From positions 1 through 5,595 of the forward strand of contig JAGQUI010000203.1 of assembly GCA_020438595.1 (NCBI GenBank): a DNA stretch of 5,595 bases, given 5' to 3'. Position numbers and translations under genes: made by a program. Positions 1 through 5,509 of the stretch are shown here, piece by piece. A model generated the notes under the pieces. That model made no database searches and had not been told where the DNA came from. It saw only the letters and a list, made by a program, of their open reading frames with translations. This DNA comes from Propionibacteriaceae bacterium. GTDB lineage: Bacteria > Actinomycetota > Actinomycetes > Propionibacteriales > Propionibacteriaceae. Numbering within the stretch: position 1 is the first letter of the stretch; each line of letters begins with the position of its first letter.

Positions 1-1
1 G

Positions 2-265
2 CTGTGGATGACCACGATGCAGCACGAGGTGCCGCCGGAGTCGTTGTCGCGGGTCGCGTCCTACGACGCGCTGGGTTCGCTGATGCTGGGCCCGATCGGG
101 CTGCTGCTGGCCGGCCCCGCGGCGGCACTGTTCGGCGTCCACGCGGCGCTGATCGGGACGGGCGTGATCAGCATCGCCACCACGGTGTTCGCGCTGGCGT
201 TCCCCGAGGTGCGCCGGCTGCGCGCCCGGACGGTCGTCAGCGCCGAGGTCGCCGAGGCCGCCTGA
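2..265 (+). CDS. MFS transporter, C-terminal fragment (5' end outside window)
   Basis: This is the last 87 residues of a major facilitator superfamily exporter; the reading frame is open from base 2 and ends at TGA 263-265. A short loop carrying LSRVASYDALGS (about residues 14-25 of the fragment) is followed by two hydrophobic segments, about residues 26-46 and 48-68, which I read as TM11 and TM12. A basic cytosolic tail (VRRLRAR) closes the protein. The P-x-x-x-LSRV-x-S-x-D loop followed by a glycine/proline-rich TM11 is typical of the DHA3/EntS-like branch of proton-driven drug and siderophore exporters. The substrate cannot be read from this end. ATGs at 8 and 23 are internal codons, not starts, because the protein before them would lack the transporter body. 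A strong hairpin follows 35 nt downstream, so the gene probably ends its transcription unit there. Family is confident; substrate is unknown. Confidence 0.85.
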   Translation: MWMTTMQHEVPPESLSRVASYDALGSLMLGPIGLLLAGPAAALFGVHAALIGTGVISIATTVFALAFPEVRRLRARTVVSAEVAEAA

Positions 266-300
266 GTCCGGCCGGCCCGTTCCTGGCTCCTCCGATCCCG

Positions 301-346
301 CAAAGTGGCCAGTATCGGCCGTAGTCGGCCAATACTGGCCACTTTG
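301..346. terminator. 46-nt near-perfect hairpin after the MFS gene, likely (bidirectional) terminator or repeat
   Basis: Arms 301-320 and 327-346 pair over 20 bp with a single C·A mismatch (316/331) and a 6-nt loop GTAGTC. The outer arm reads CAAAGTGGCCAGTAT. It lies 35 nt after the MFS stop and 126 nt before the next gene. Only a weak T-run (TTTG) follows. That fits the U-poor hairpin terminators reported for actinobacteria, but the long symmetric arms and the internal GGCC repeats would equally fit a dispersed palindromic repeat. The hairpin is seen directly; the function is inferred. Confidence 0.55.
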
Positions 347-387
347 TCGGGTTGCGACGACTACCCGGGCGCAACCCGCCCCACTCC

Positions 388-416
388 GTGCCACACGAGG
401 AGCCAGCGAGTAGGCT
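388..416 (+). promoter_or_regulatory. Candidate sigma70-type promoter for the APH-family gene
   Basis: A -35-like GTGCCA (388-393, four of six matches to TTGACA) is separated by exactly 17 nt from a -10-like TAGGCT (411-416), which fits the TAnnnT form usual in actinobacteria. Transcription would start near 422-424, giving a leader of about 50 nt before the ATG at 473. It lies downstream of the 301-346 hairpin, as expected if the gene is transcribed separately from the MFS gene. Confidence 0.4.
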
Positions 417-454
417 CGGCGGCTGGTGCCGCTGCGCAGCGCAGCCCAACGGAC

Positions 455-460
455 GGGAGG
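455..460 (+). promoter_or_regulatory. Ribosome binding site supporting the ATG at 473
   Basis: GGGAGG lies 12 nt before the ATG at 473, a little farther than ideal. No other in-frame ATG between the promoter candidate and the conserved protein has a comparable purine-rich site, so this decides the start. The frame is open further upstream only because stops are rare at this GC content. Confidence 0.5.
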
Positions 461-472
461 ACGCCGAGAGCC

Positions 473-1369
473 ATGCCGACGCACGCTCCGGTGCACCCCG
501 ACCTGAAGGACTGGGTGCGCGAGGTCGCGGTCGTCCAGGACCCCCGCGTGATGGCGACGACACCGGTCGTCCCGCTGATCACCCGCGGCCTGCCCACCCG
601 TCCGGTCACCCCCGACCACTCGCAGGTCTACATCTGCGCGGGCGTGATCGTGAAGATCCACGGCGAGGGCACGGACGCGGGCCGGCTGCGCCGGCGGCTG
701 GCCTGCATCGGCGGCCCCGACATGGACCGGCTGTGGATCCAGCCGTTGCGGTACTCGCCGATCCCGGCTCCGGGCGACCGGCTGGCGACGGTGTGGCCGC
801 GGGTCACCGTGCTGTCGACCATCGACCAGCCGCCCTGGGCGGACACGGGACGGCTGCTGGCCAGACTGCACCGGATGCCCGTCCTCGACGACCCGCCCCG
901 CTTGGGCGGGCACTCGCGACTCGCGCGGGCGATCTCCTTCCTGCGCGGACGCGGCGACCTGGGCTGGCTGGCCGACCTCGGCGACATCTGGGCGGCCGAC
1001 CTCCGGCACGAGCGCCACACCACCCTCGCCCACGGCGACTTCCACCTCGGCCAGCTCGGCCACACCCCGCTGCGCCGCAGCTGGAAGCTGCTGGACACCG
1101 ACAACTTCGGCGTCGGCGACCCCGCGTGGGACCTCTCGGCCCCGGCCGGTTTCCACGCCGCCGGGCTGCTGGAGGAGAGCGCCTGGCAGACGTTCCTCGC
1201 CGCCTACCGCGAGGCGGAGGGCCCCGCCGTCCCCGCGGAGGGCGACCCCTGGCCCGTCCTCGCCACGCCCGCCCGGGCCGCGCTGCTGATCGCCGCCGCC
1301 CAGGCCGTCCGCGCGGACGCCACCGAGGTGTCCCGGACGCTGGTCGACGCCTGCGGGCGGCTCGCCTGA
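473..1369 (+). CDS. APH-family (aminoglycoside phosphotransferase-like) small-molecule kinase
   Basis: A 298-residue protein, the normal size for the protein-kinase-like APH superfamily, which transfers a phosphate from ATP to a hydroxyl of a small molecule. An N-lobe lysine in VIVKIHGEG (K61) is the probable ATP-contacting residue. A helix LLARLH (128-133) precedes the C-lobe. The catalytic loop is HGDFHLGQ (187-194), with D189 as catalytic base; the usual metal-binding Asn is Gln194. The metal/DFG-equivalent motif is LLDTDNFGVGDPAWDLS (206-222), with D208 or D210 as ligand and G215/D216/D220 conserved. A hydrophobic Ala-rich C-terminal helix follows. There is no signal peptide, so it is cytosolic. 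The HLGQ form of the loop also occurs in actinobacterial maltokinase-like proteins, so the substrate need not be an antibiotic. The gene starts at the ATG with the upstream GGGAGG and converges on the acetyltransferase gene, with palindrome R1 between them. Family is confident; substrate unknown. Confidence 0.88.
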   Translation: MPTHAPVHPDLKDWVREVAVVQDPRVMATTPVVPLITRGLPTRPVTPDHSQVYICAGVIVKIHGEGTDAGRLRRRLACIGGPDMDRLWIQPLRYSPIPAPGDRLATVWPRVTVLSTIDQPPWADTGRLLARLHRMPVLDDPPRLGGHSRLARAISFLRGRGDLGWLADLGDIWAADLRHERHTTLAHGDFHLGQLGHTPLRRSWKLLDTDNFGVGDPAWDLSAPAGFHAAGLLEESAWQTFLAAYREAEGPAVPAEGDPWPVLATPARAALLIAAAQAVRADATEVSRTLVDACGRLA

Positions 1370-1387
1370 CCCACGCGAGCGCCTCGC

Positions 1388-1453
1388 GGACCGAGTAAGG
1401 AACCGTCCCCGACCCGGTCCGGACCAAGTTGGGGACGGTTCCTTACTCGGTCC
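1388..1453. repeat. R1: 66-bp palindrome with inverted GGAACCGTCCCC cores, convergent intergenic region
   Basis: The two halves, 1388-1420 and 1421-1453, meet with no spacer at GGTCC|GGACC. The outer 23 bp of the arms pair perfectly. Over all 33 positions there are 30 Watson-Crick pairs, one G·T and two mismatches (1414/1427, 1415/1426). Each arm holds the 12-nt core, GGAACCGTCCCC at 1399-1410 and its complement at 1431-1442. Each 33-nt half is also a weak hairpin by itself: GGACCGAGT at its edge pairs with ACCCGGTCC, 8 of 9. The element begins 18 nt after the APH stop and ends 36 nt before the acetyltransferase stop, so it is well placed as a bidirectional terminator. No T-run follows on either side. 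It is 61/66 identical to R2 at 2135-2200. Confidence 0.93.
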
Positions 1454-1458
1454 ACCCC

Positions 1459-1483
1459 GGGTCTCGACGGGCTCGACCAGTCG
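1459..1483. repeat. Candidate dispersed actinobacterial repeat, GGTCTCGACGGGCTCGACCA type
   Basis: Directly after R1 and before the acetyltransferase stop, GGGTCTCGACGGGCTCGACC begins at 1459, with GGTC...GACC ends and two TCGAC-like blocks. From memory, closely similar GGTYTCGAC-n-GGCTCRACCA strings are scattered through intergenic regions of many actinobacterial genomes. Only one copy is visible here, so the repeat status rests on recollection, not on this window. Confidence 0.35.
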
Positions 1484-1489
1484 CTCGAG

Positions 1490-2119
1490 TCAGCCCAGCC
1501 GCGCGAGCAGGCGCTCGCTCACCGCGGGCCAGTCCTCGGCGAGCACGCTGAACACGACGGTGTCGCGGAAGCTGCCGTCCTCGCGACGGGTGTGCCGGCG
1601 CAGGACGCCCTCGCGGGTGGCCCCCAGCGCGGCGATCGCGGCCACCGAGCGGGCGTTCACGGCGTCCGTCTGGATCTTCACCCGGCCGTAGCCGAGGTCC
1701 TCGAAACAGTGCCGCAGCAGCAGGTACTTGGTCTCCGGGTTCACCGGCGTGCCCCAGACCCGCGGGTGGTACAGCGTCCAGCCCAGGTGCAGCCGCTCGT
1801 GGGCGAGGTACGCCTCCCCGATCGACGTGGTGCCGACCACCTCACCGGCCGTGCCGAGCCCCGTGTCCCCGAGCAGCCGGACGGCGTACGCGATCCGTCC
1901 GCGGCCCTCGCCGTCGCACAGCGGCGGGTCGAGGTAGCGGACGCGGGCCATCTCCAGCGCCTCGTCGGCCGTGGTCGGCCGGTGGTGCATCACGTAGCCC
2001 TGGTGGTACACCGCCGGGTCGGCGAGGATGCCCGCCAGAGCCGGCAGGTCGGCCTCGACCACCGGACCGAGGCGCACGAACCTTCCGGACAACCAGGAGC
2101 CCTGCGGGAGTATCAGCAT
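1490..2119 (-). CDS. GNAT-family N-acetyltransferase, RimJ/RimL (Acetyltransf_3) type
   Basis: A 209-residue protein spanning one full GNAT domain; such enzymes move an acetyl group from acetyl-CoA to an amine on a protein N-terminus, antibiotic or small metabolite. The N-terminal part, SGRFVRLGPVVEADLPALAG (11-30), is the usual opening strand and helix of this subgroup. The beta4/acetyl-CoA region is HLGWTLYHPRVWGTPVNPE (111-129), where RVWGTP is a loose form of the R/Q-x-x-G-x-G/A pyrophosphate loop. Then come KYLLLRHCFEDLGYGRVKIQ (131-150) and the strongly diagnostic TDAVNARSVAAIAALGATREG (151-171). RDTVVFSVLAEDWP (185-198) is the typical C-terminal strand. No signal peptide or membrane segment is present. 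The ATG at 2119 has no Shine-Dalgarno sequence but sits 6 nt after a TACGAT box, suggesting leaderless translation. The gene is bracketed by R2 upstream and R1 downstream. Substrate unknown. Confidence 0.9.
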   Translation of the reverse strand: MLILPQGSWLSGRFVRLGPVVEADLPALAGILADPAVYHQGYVMHHRPTTADEALEMARVRYLDPPLCDGEGRGRIAYAVRLLGDTGLGTAGEVVGTTSIGEAYLAHERLHLGWTLYHPRVWGTPVNPETKYLLLRHCFEDLGYGRVKIQTDAVNARSVAAIAALGATREGVLRRHTRREDGSFRDTVVFSVLAEDWPAVSERLLARLG

Positions 2120-2125
2120 GCGGTC

Positions 2126-2131
2126 ATCGTA
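2126..2131 (-). promoter_or_regulatory. -10 element of a leaderless promoter for the acetyltransferase gene
   Basis: Read on the minus strand, TACGAT is followed by GACCGC and then the ATG at 2119. This TAnnnT-N6-ATG arrangement is the classic actinobacterial leaderless promoter, with transcription starting at or next to the A of ATG. No purine-rich RBS is present. At 17-nt spacing the -35 position (2149-2154, GACGGT) is poor and lies inside palindrome R2, so the palindrome overlaps the promoter. Confidence 0.5.
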
Positions 2132-2134
2132 GGT

Positions 2135-2200
2135 GGACCGAGTAAGGAACCGTCCCCAACTCGGTCCGGACCGGGTTGGGGACGGTTCCTGACTCGGTCC
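2135..2200. repeat. R2: 66-bp palindrome with inverted GGAACCGTCCCC cores, between ABC permease and GNAT gene
   Basis: It has the same design and length as R1. Halves 2135-2167 and 2168-2200 meet at GGTCC|GGACC, and the arms pair at 31 of 33 positions plus one G·T; the only mismatch is A2144/G2191. The cores lie at 2146-2157 and 2178-2189. Each 33-nt half folds on itself: GGACCGAGT at 2135-2143 pairs perfectly with ACTCGGTCC at 2159-2167, placing the core in the loop. It starts 9 nt past the permease stop and ends 15 nt before the acetyltransferase ATG. It could therefore end the ABC operon transcript while also forming the upstream part of the next promoter. It differs from R1 at five positions. 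Confidence 0.93.
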
Positions 2201-2209
2201 GCCCGGCCG

Positions 2210-4639
2210 TCAGATGTCGGCCAGCGCCTCGGTCGGGGCCGCCTTCGCCGCCCGCCGTCCGGGCAGCACGGACGCCAGCGCCGCGGCCAGCACCGCCACC
2301 GCCACCATGCCGGTGGTCATGGGGAGGTCCACCGCGAACCGGATGCTGTCGAACCCGCTGGTGCGGCCCAGCGACGTCACCGCCAGCCAGCCGAAGAAGG
2401 TGCCGGCCACGAGGCCCACCGCGATCCCCACCACGGCCACCTGGACCGCCTCGATCAGCAGCATCACCCGCAGCGAACGCGCCTGCAGGCCCAGCGCCCG
2501 CAGCAGCGCCGACTCCCGCGTCCGCTCCATCACCGAAAGGCCGAGCGTGTTGCTCACCCCGATCAGGGCGATCAGCACCGCCACGCCGAGCAGCCCGGTG
2601 GTGATGGCCAGCAGGATGTTCAGCACCTGCTCGTACAGCGCCGCCTGCACGATCGTCCCGCTCACCCGGTCTCCGGAGCCGGTGATCTGGTTCACCGCCA
2701 CCATCACGTCGATGGCACGCCCCCGGTCGGGCACCGAGAGCCACATCACGGCGTGGGGCACCGGCTTCACGATCCTGGTGAGGGTGGCCGCCGACACCAT
2801 CGCCTGCTCGTAGCTGACCAGCCGGGAGCCGAGCACCCTCAGTTCGACGCTGCCGACAGCCCCCTTCACGGTGACGGTCGCCGGCATGCCCTCGACCTGG
2901 TAGTCGCTGACCAGCACGACGTCGTCCGGAACCGCCGTGGTGACCCCGGTCACCGCGGGGATGGCCGGGTCGTAGCCGAGCAGCACGACCCCGTCGTCAC
3001 CGATCCGGGCGTTGCCGCCGGACAGCAGCACGGACGCGTCCACGCCGGACACCCTCGCCAGTTCGTCCGAGGTCTCCGCCGGGATCCGCGCGGGATCGCC
3101 GTCGTCGTCCGTCCACTGCACCTGCAGGTCGACCGGGTAGTGCGCGGCCAGCTCGTCCAGCACGGTGAGCCGGACGGACGCCGTGGACACCTGCAGTGTG
3201 ACCATCAGCCCGACCGCCAGCATCAGGGCGGTCGCCGTGGCCGTCGCCCGGCGCGGGTTGCGTTCGGCGTTGTCAGCGGCCAGTCGCGGGACGGCGCCGG
3301 TCCAGCGGAACGCCCGTCCGGACGCCTTCAGCAGCGCGGGCACGAACAGGGGTCCGCCGAACAGGACCCCGATCGAGAGCAGCGCGCCGGCTCCGATCGC
3401 GATCAGCAAGGCGTTCGGGTCGGTACGGACGACGGCGAGCACAGCCAGCCCCGCCCCGGCCAGCAGGAACAGCCCGCAGGCGACCGCCCGCACCAGGGAT
3501 GCGCGCCGCCGCTCGTCACTCTCCGGCACCGGCTGCAGCGCCTCCAGCGGCGCGACCCGGGTGCCCCGGAGGATCGGCACGAAGGCGGCCACCACGGTCG
3601 CGAGCACCCCGAGGCCGAACGCGATCGCCAGTTGCTGCCACGGCAGGACCAGCCCCCAGAACAGCGCCGTGCTCCAGGCGCTGACCCCTGCGGCGAGCCC
3701 GATGCCGACGACCAGCCCGAGCAGCGCTCCGAGCACACCGAGCAGGACGGCCTCGACCAGGAAGCGCCGCCGCACCTGGGCCCCGGACGCCCCGACGGCG
3801 CGCAGCAGGCCGATCTGCCGGCGCCGCTGCGCGAGCGTGATCGTGAAGGTGTTGGCGATCGTGATCATGCCGACGATCAGGGCCACCCCGGCGAATCCCC
3901 ACAGCACGTTGGCGAAGGCGTCGAAGCCCTCGGCCAGCTCCGCGATCGCCGCGGCGCGCACCTCGGCTGCGGAAGTGGCCCTCAGGTCCGGGCCGAGGGT
4001 CTTGAGTCGCACGTTCAGGTCGTCGACGAGCGCGTCCGCGGACACCCCGGGCGCGGCCCTGACCGCCCACTGCGGGGCGTGGTCGGTGGTGTGCCCGGCC
4101 GCGGCGAAGGCGGCGTCCGAGGCGTACCCGGTCTTCACGAACAGCCCGCTGGGCTCGTTGGTGACACCCACGACGGTCATCGCGAGGTCGCGCCCGGACA
4201 GGGTGAGCTCGTCGCCGACGCCCCGTCCGAGGGCTCGCGCGGCCCCGCCGGAGAGCGCCACCTCGTTCGCCGCGGACGGCCAGCGTCCGGCGGTCAGGGA
4301 CGCCCAGCGCAGGCCGTCCGGCGGCACGTTCACGAAGTCGATCCACTCGGAGGTGACCCCGGCGGTGACCGCCTCCGACATGGTGAGGACGGGGGCCGAG
4401 ACCGCGACGCCGGGGACGGAGGCGATCGCCTTGCCGACCCCGTCGGTCCCGGACCCGTCGGTGACCACGGCGTCCGCCTCGGCGAGCGAGACGTTCATGG
4501 CCTTGCCCTGCGCCTGGCCCTCGGTGGCGACCAGCACCGCCGAGCCGGCCAGGAACGCCACCGAGATCGCGATGGCGATGATCGTGGAGAGGAACCGTCC
4601 GGGGTGGTGCCGCACCTCGGACCAGGCCTGGCGCAGCAT
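2210..4639 (-). CDS. ABC transporter permease with two FtsX domains (MacB-like, type VII)
   Basis: An 809-residue membrane subunit of an ABC exporter. Hydrophobic segments at about 17-39, 244-268, 295-318, 335-356, 383-403, 410-435, 465-486, 672-697, 724-750 and 775-794 give ten TM helices in two related halves. Large extracytoplasmic domains lie at about 40-243 and 487-671. Each half ends in an FtsX domain with the characteristic coupling segment, QRRRQIGLLRAVGASGAQVR (271-290) and ERTRESALLRALGLQARSLR (705-724), each followed by a Gly-rich helix. The N-terminal RHHPGRFLST is the usual cytosolic lead-in. Transporters of this class couple ATP hydrolysis to mechanical movement of the outer domains and export peptides, lipids or antibiotics, or sense them. 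Length and layout fit the fused actinobacterial permeases of roughly 800-850 residues. The start overlaps the ATPase stop by one base (TGATG), implying translational coupling. No frameshift or missing segment is seen. Substrate unknown. Confidence 0.92.
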   Translation of the reverse strand: MLRQAWSEVRHHPGRFLSTIIAIAISVAFLAGSAVLVATEGQAQGKAMNVSLAEADAVVTDGSGTDGVGKAIASVPGVAVSAPVLTMSEAVTAGVTSEWIDFVNVPPDGLRWASLTAGRWPSAANEVALSGGAARALGRGVGDELTLSGRDLAMTVVGVTNEPSGLFVKTGYASDAAFAAAGHTTDHAPQWAVRAAPGVSADALVDDLNVRLKTLGPDLRATSAAEVRAAAIAELAEGFDAFANVLWGFAGVALIVGMITIANTFTITLAQRRRQIGLLRAVGASGAQVRRRFLVEAVLLGVLGALLGLVVGIGLAAGVSAWSTALFWGLVLPWQQLAIAFGLGVLATVVAAFVPILRGTRVAPLEALQPVPESDERRRASLVRAVACGLFLLAGAGLAVLAVVRTDPNALLIAIGAGALLSIGVLFGGPLFVPALLKASGRAFRWTGAVPRLAADNAERNPRRATATATALMLAVGLMVTLQVSTASVRLTVLDELAAHYPVDLQVQWTDDDGDPARIPAETSDELARVSGVDASVLLSGGNARIGDDGVVLLGYDPAIPAVTGVTTAVPDDVVLVSDYQVEGMPATVTVKGAVGSVELRVLGSRLVSYEQAMVSAATLTRIVKPVPHAVMWLSVPDRGRAIDVMVAVNQITGSGDRVSGTIVQAALYEQVLNILLAITTGLLGVAVLIALIGVSNTLGLSVMERTRESALLRALGLQARSLRVMLLIEAVQVAVVGIAVGLVAGTFFGWLAVTSLGRTSGFDSIRFAVDLPMTTGMVAVAVLAAALASVLPGRRAAKAAPTEALADI

Positions 4640-5388
4640 CAGGCGCCCAGCTTCTTCATCGCGGCGAGCACCATGTCGGCGGTGGGGGCGACCAGATCGT
4701 CGACGAGGTGGCCGTCCGACAGCAGCACGGTGCGGTCGGCGTAGCCGGCGGCGTTGGGGTCGTGGGTGACCATCACGATCGTCTGCTCCAGCACCTGGCT
4801 GGTGTGCCGCAGGTAGTTCAGCAACTGGTGGCTGGAGGCCGAGTCGAGGGCGCCGGTGGGCTCGTCGGCGAACACCACGTCCGGCTGGGTGATCAGGGCG
4901 CGGGCGATCGCGACCCGCTGCTGCTGGCCGCCGGACAGCTGGGACGGCAGGTGCGTGAGCCGGTCGCCCAGGCGCAGCGACTCGACGATCCCGTCGAACC
5001 GGTCGCGGTCGACGCGGCGTCCGGCGAGGTCGAGGGGCAGCACGATGTTCTGCTCCGCGGTGAGCGTGGGCAGCAGGTTGAACGCCTGGAAGATGAAGCC
5101 GACCCGGTCGCGGCGGACGGCGGTGAGCTCGCGGTCGGAGAGCTGCGAGATCGCCTGGCCGCCGAGGACGACCTCGCCGGAGGTGGCCCGGTCAAGCCCG
5201 GCCAGGCAGTGCATCAGGGTGGACTTGCCGGAGCCCGAGGGGCCCATCACCGCGGTGAAGGAGCCGCGGGAGAAGCCGATGGTGACGCCCGCCAGCGCGT
5301 GCACCTCCGCCTCCCCGGAGCCGTAGGTCTTGGTCAGGTCGGTCGCCGCGGCGATCTGGTCGGTGGGCGCAGGGGCAGTCGTCGTCAT
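4639..5388 (-). CDS. ABC transporter ATP-binding protein (MacB/LolD-type)
   Basis: The cytosolic ATPase that powers the adjacent FtsX-type permease. It has 249 residues from the ATG at 5388, a normal length for the LolD/MacB ATPase group. All nucleotide-binding motifs are intact: aromatic A-loop Y22, Walker A GPSGSGKS (49-56, K55), Q-loop Q101 in [13 protein letters not shown], signature LSGGQQQR (151-158), Walker B VVFADEP (171-177, E176 catalytic), D-loop GALD (179-182) and switch H209 in [17 protein letters not shown] and ADEPTGALD are typical of this subfamily. I prefer the ATG at 5388 because AAGGTG sits just upstream of it. An in-frame GTG at 5403 would add five residues but has no RBS and overlaps a candidate -10 box. 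It is the first gene of a two-gene minus-strand operon with the permease. No two-component regulator genes lie in this window, although such partners are common for this family. Confidence 0.93.
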   Translation of the reverse strand: MTTTAPAPTDQIAAATDLTKTYGSGEAEVHALAGVTIGFSRGSFTAVMGPSGSGKSTLMHCLAGLDRATSGEVVLGGQAISQLSDRELTAVRRDRVGFIFQAFNLLPTLTAEQNIVLPLDLAGRRVDRDRFDGIVESLRLGDRLTHLPSQLSGGQQQRVAIARALITQPDVVFADEPTGALDSASSHQLLNYLRHTSQVLEQTIVMVTHDPNAAGYADRTVLLSDGHLVDDLVAPTADMVLAAMKKLGA

Positions 5389-5391
5389 GGT

Positions 5392-5397
5392 CACCTT
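5392..5397 (-). promoter_or_regulatory. Shine-Dalgarno sequence choosing the ATG at 5388 for the ATPase
   Basis: On the minus strand AAGGTG is followed by ACC and ATG (5388). The 3-nt gap is short, but it is the only purine-rich site near either candidate start. The GTG at 5403 is preceded by CCCCTTCTAGC, which has no RBS character. Confidence 0.45.
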
Positions 5398-5401
5398 GGT
5401 C

Positions 5402-5407
5402 ACGCTA
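5402..5407 (-). promoter_or_regulatory. Candidate -10 box for the ABC operon
   Basis: TAGCGT (minus strand, 5407 to 5402) matches TAnnnT. Transcription would begin near 5396, leaving a leader of about 8-9 nt before the ATG at 5388 and excluding the GTG at 5403. No good -35 is visible at 16-18 nt. A second TAGCGT occurs at 5475 to 5470 and is an alternative that would give a leader of about 75 nt. Confidence 0.28.
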
Positions 5408-5451
5408 GAAGGGGTGGGTCGCGCGCTCGATGGCGTCCGGTCGAGGCCGGG

Positions 5452-5469
5452 GGTAGTGCCAGCACCACC
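5452..5469. promoter_or_regulatory. 18-bp inverted repeat upstream of the ABC operon, possible operator
   Basis: GGTAGTGC-CA-GCACCACC has 8-nt half-sites, 7 of 8 matching, around a 2-bp centre. It lies 64 nt upstream of the ATPase ATG, between the two TAGCGT boxes. The size suits a homodimeric helix-turn-helix repressor site. It could also be chance at this GC content. Confidence 0.25.
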
Positions 5470-5509
5470 ACGCTATGCGCCGCCCCCAACCACCAGCCCG
5501 CCTCGAATC

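Noticed and set aside
305..472. N-terminal extension of the APH-family gene back to 305
   Set aside because: It would translate the 301-346 hairpin and the candidate promoter, has no RBS, and adds 56 residues without family similarity. The ATG at 473 gives a normal family length.
1388..2200. Insertion sequence or integron cassette around the GNAT gene
   Set aside because: There is no transposase or integrase, no target-site duplication visible at 1387/2201, and the palindromes do not show attC core sites. The bracketing is kept as a finding, but not called a mobile element.
2124..2744. Minus-strand open frame ending in two GTVPxxV peptides
   Set aside because: The repeated peptides come from translating palindrome R2; the rest is a shadow of the permease in another frame.
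4591..4600. GGAACCGTCC, apparent extra copy of the repeat core
   Set aside because: It matches 10 of 12 bases, lacks tails and a partner arm, and lies inside the permease coding sequence, where it encodes the conserved HPGRFLS region. Chance similarity is more likely.
1592..4744. Very long plus-strand open frame (1050 codons) opposite the GNAT and permease genes
   Set aside because: Its composition is Arg/Gly/His/Pro/Gln-rich low-complexity with no domain, and it runs antisense to two well-supported genes. It is a typical high-GC shadow frame.
3165..4769. Second plus-strand open frame of 534 codons
   Set aside because: It is Ser/Ala/Arg/Thr-rich with no recognisable motif and lies antisense to the permease. 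The minus-strand frame has clear TM and FtsX features.
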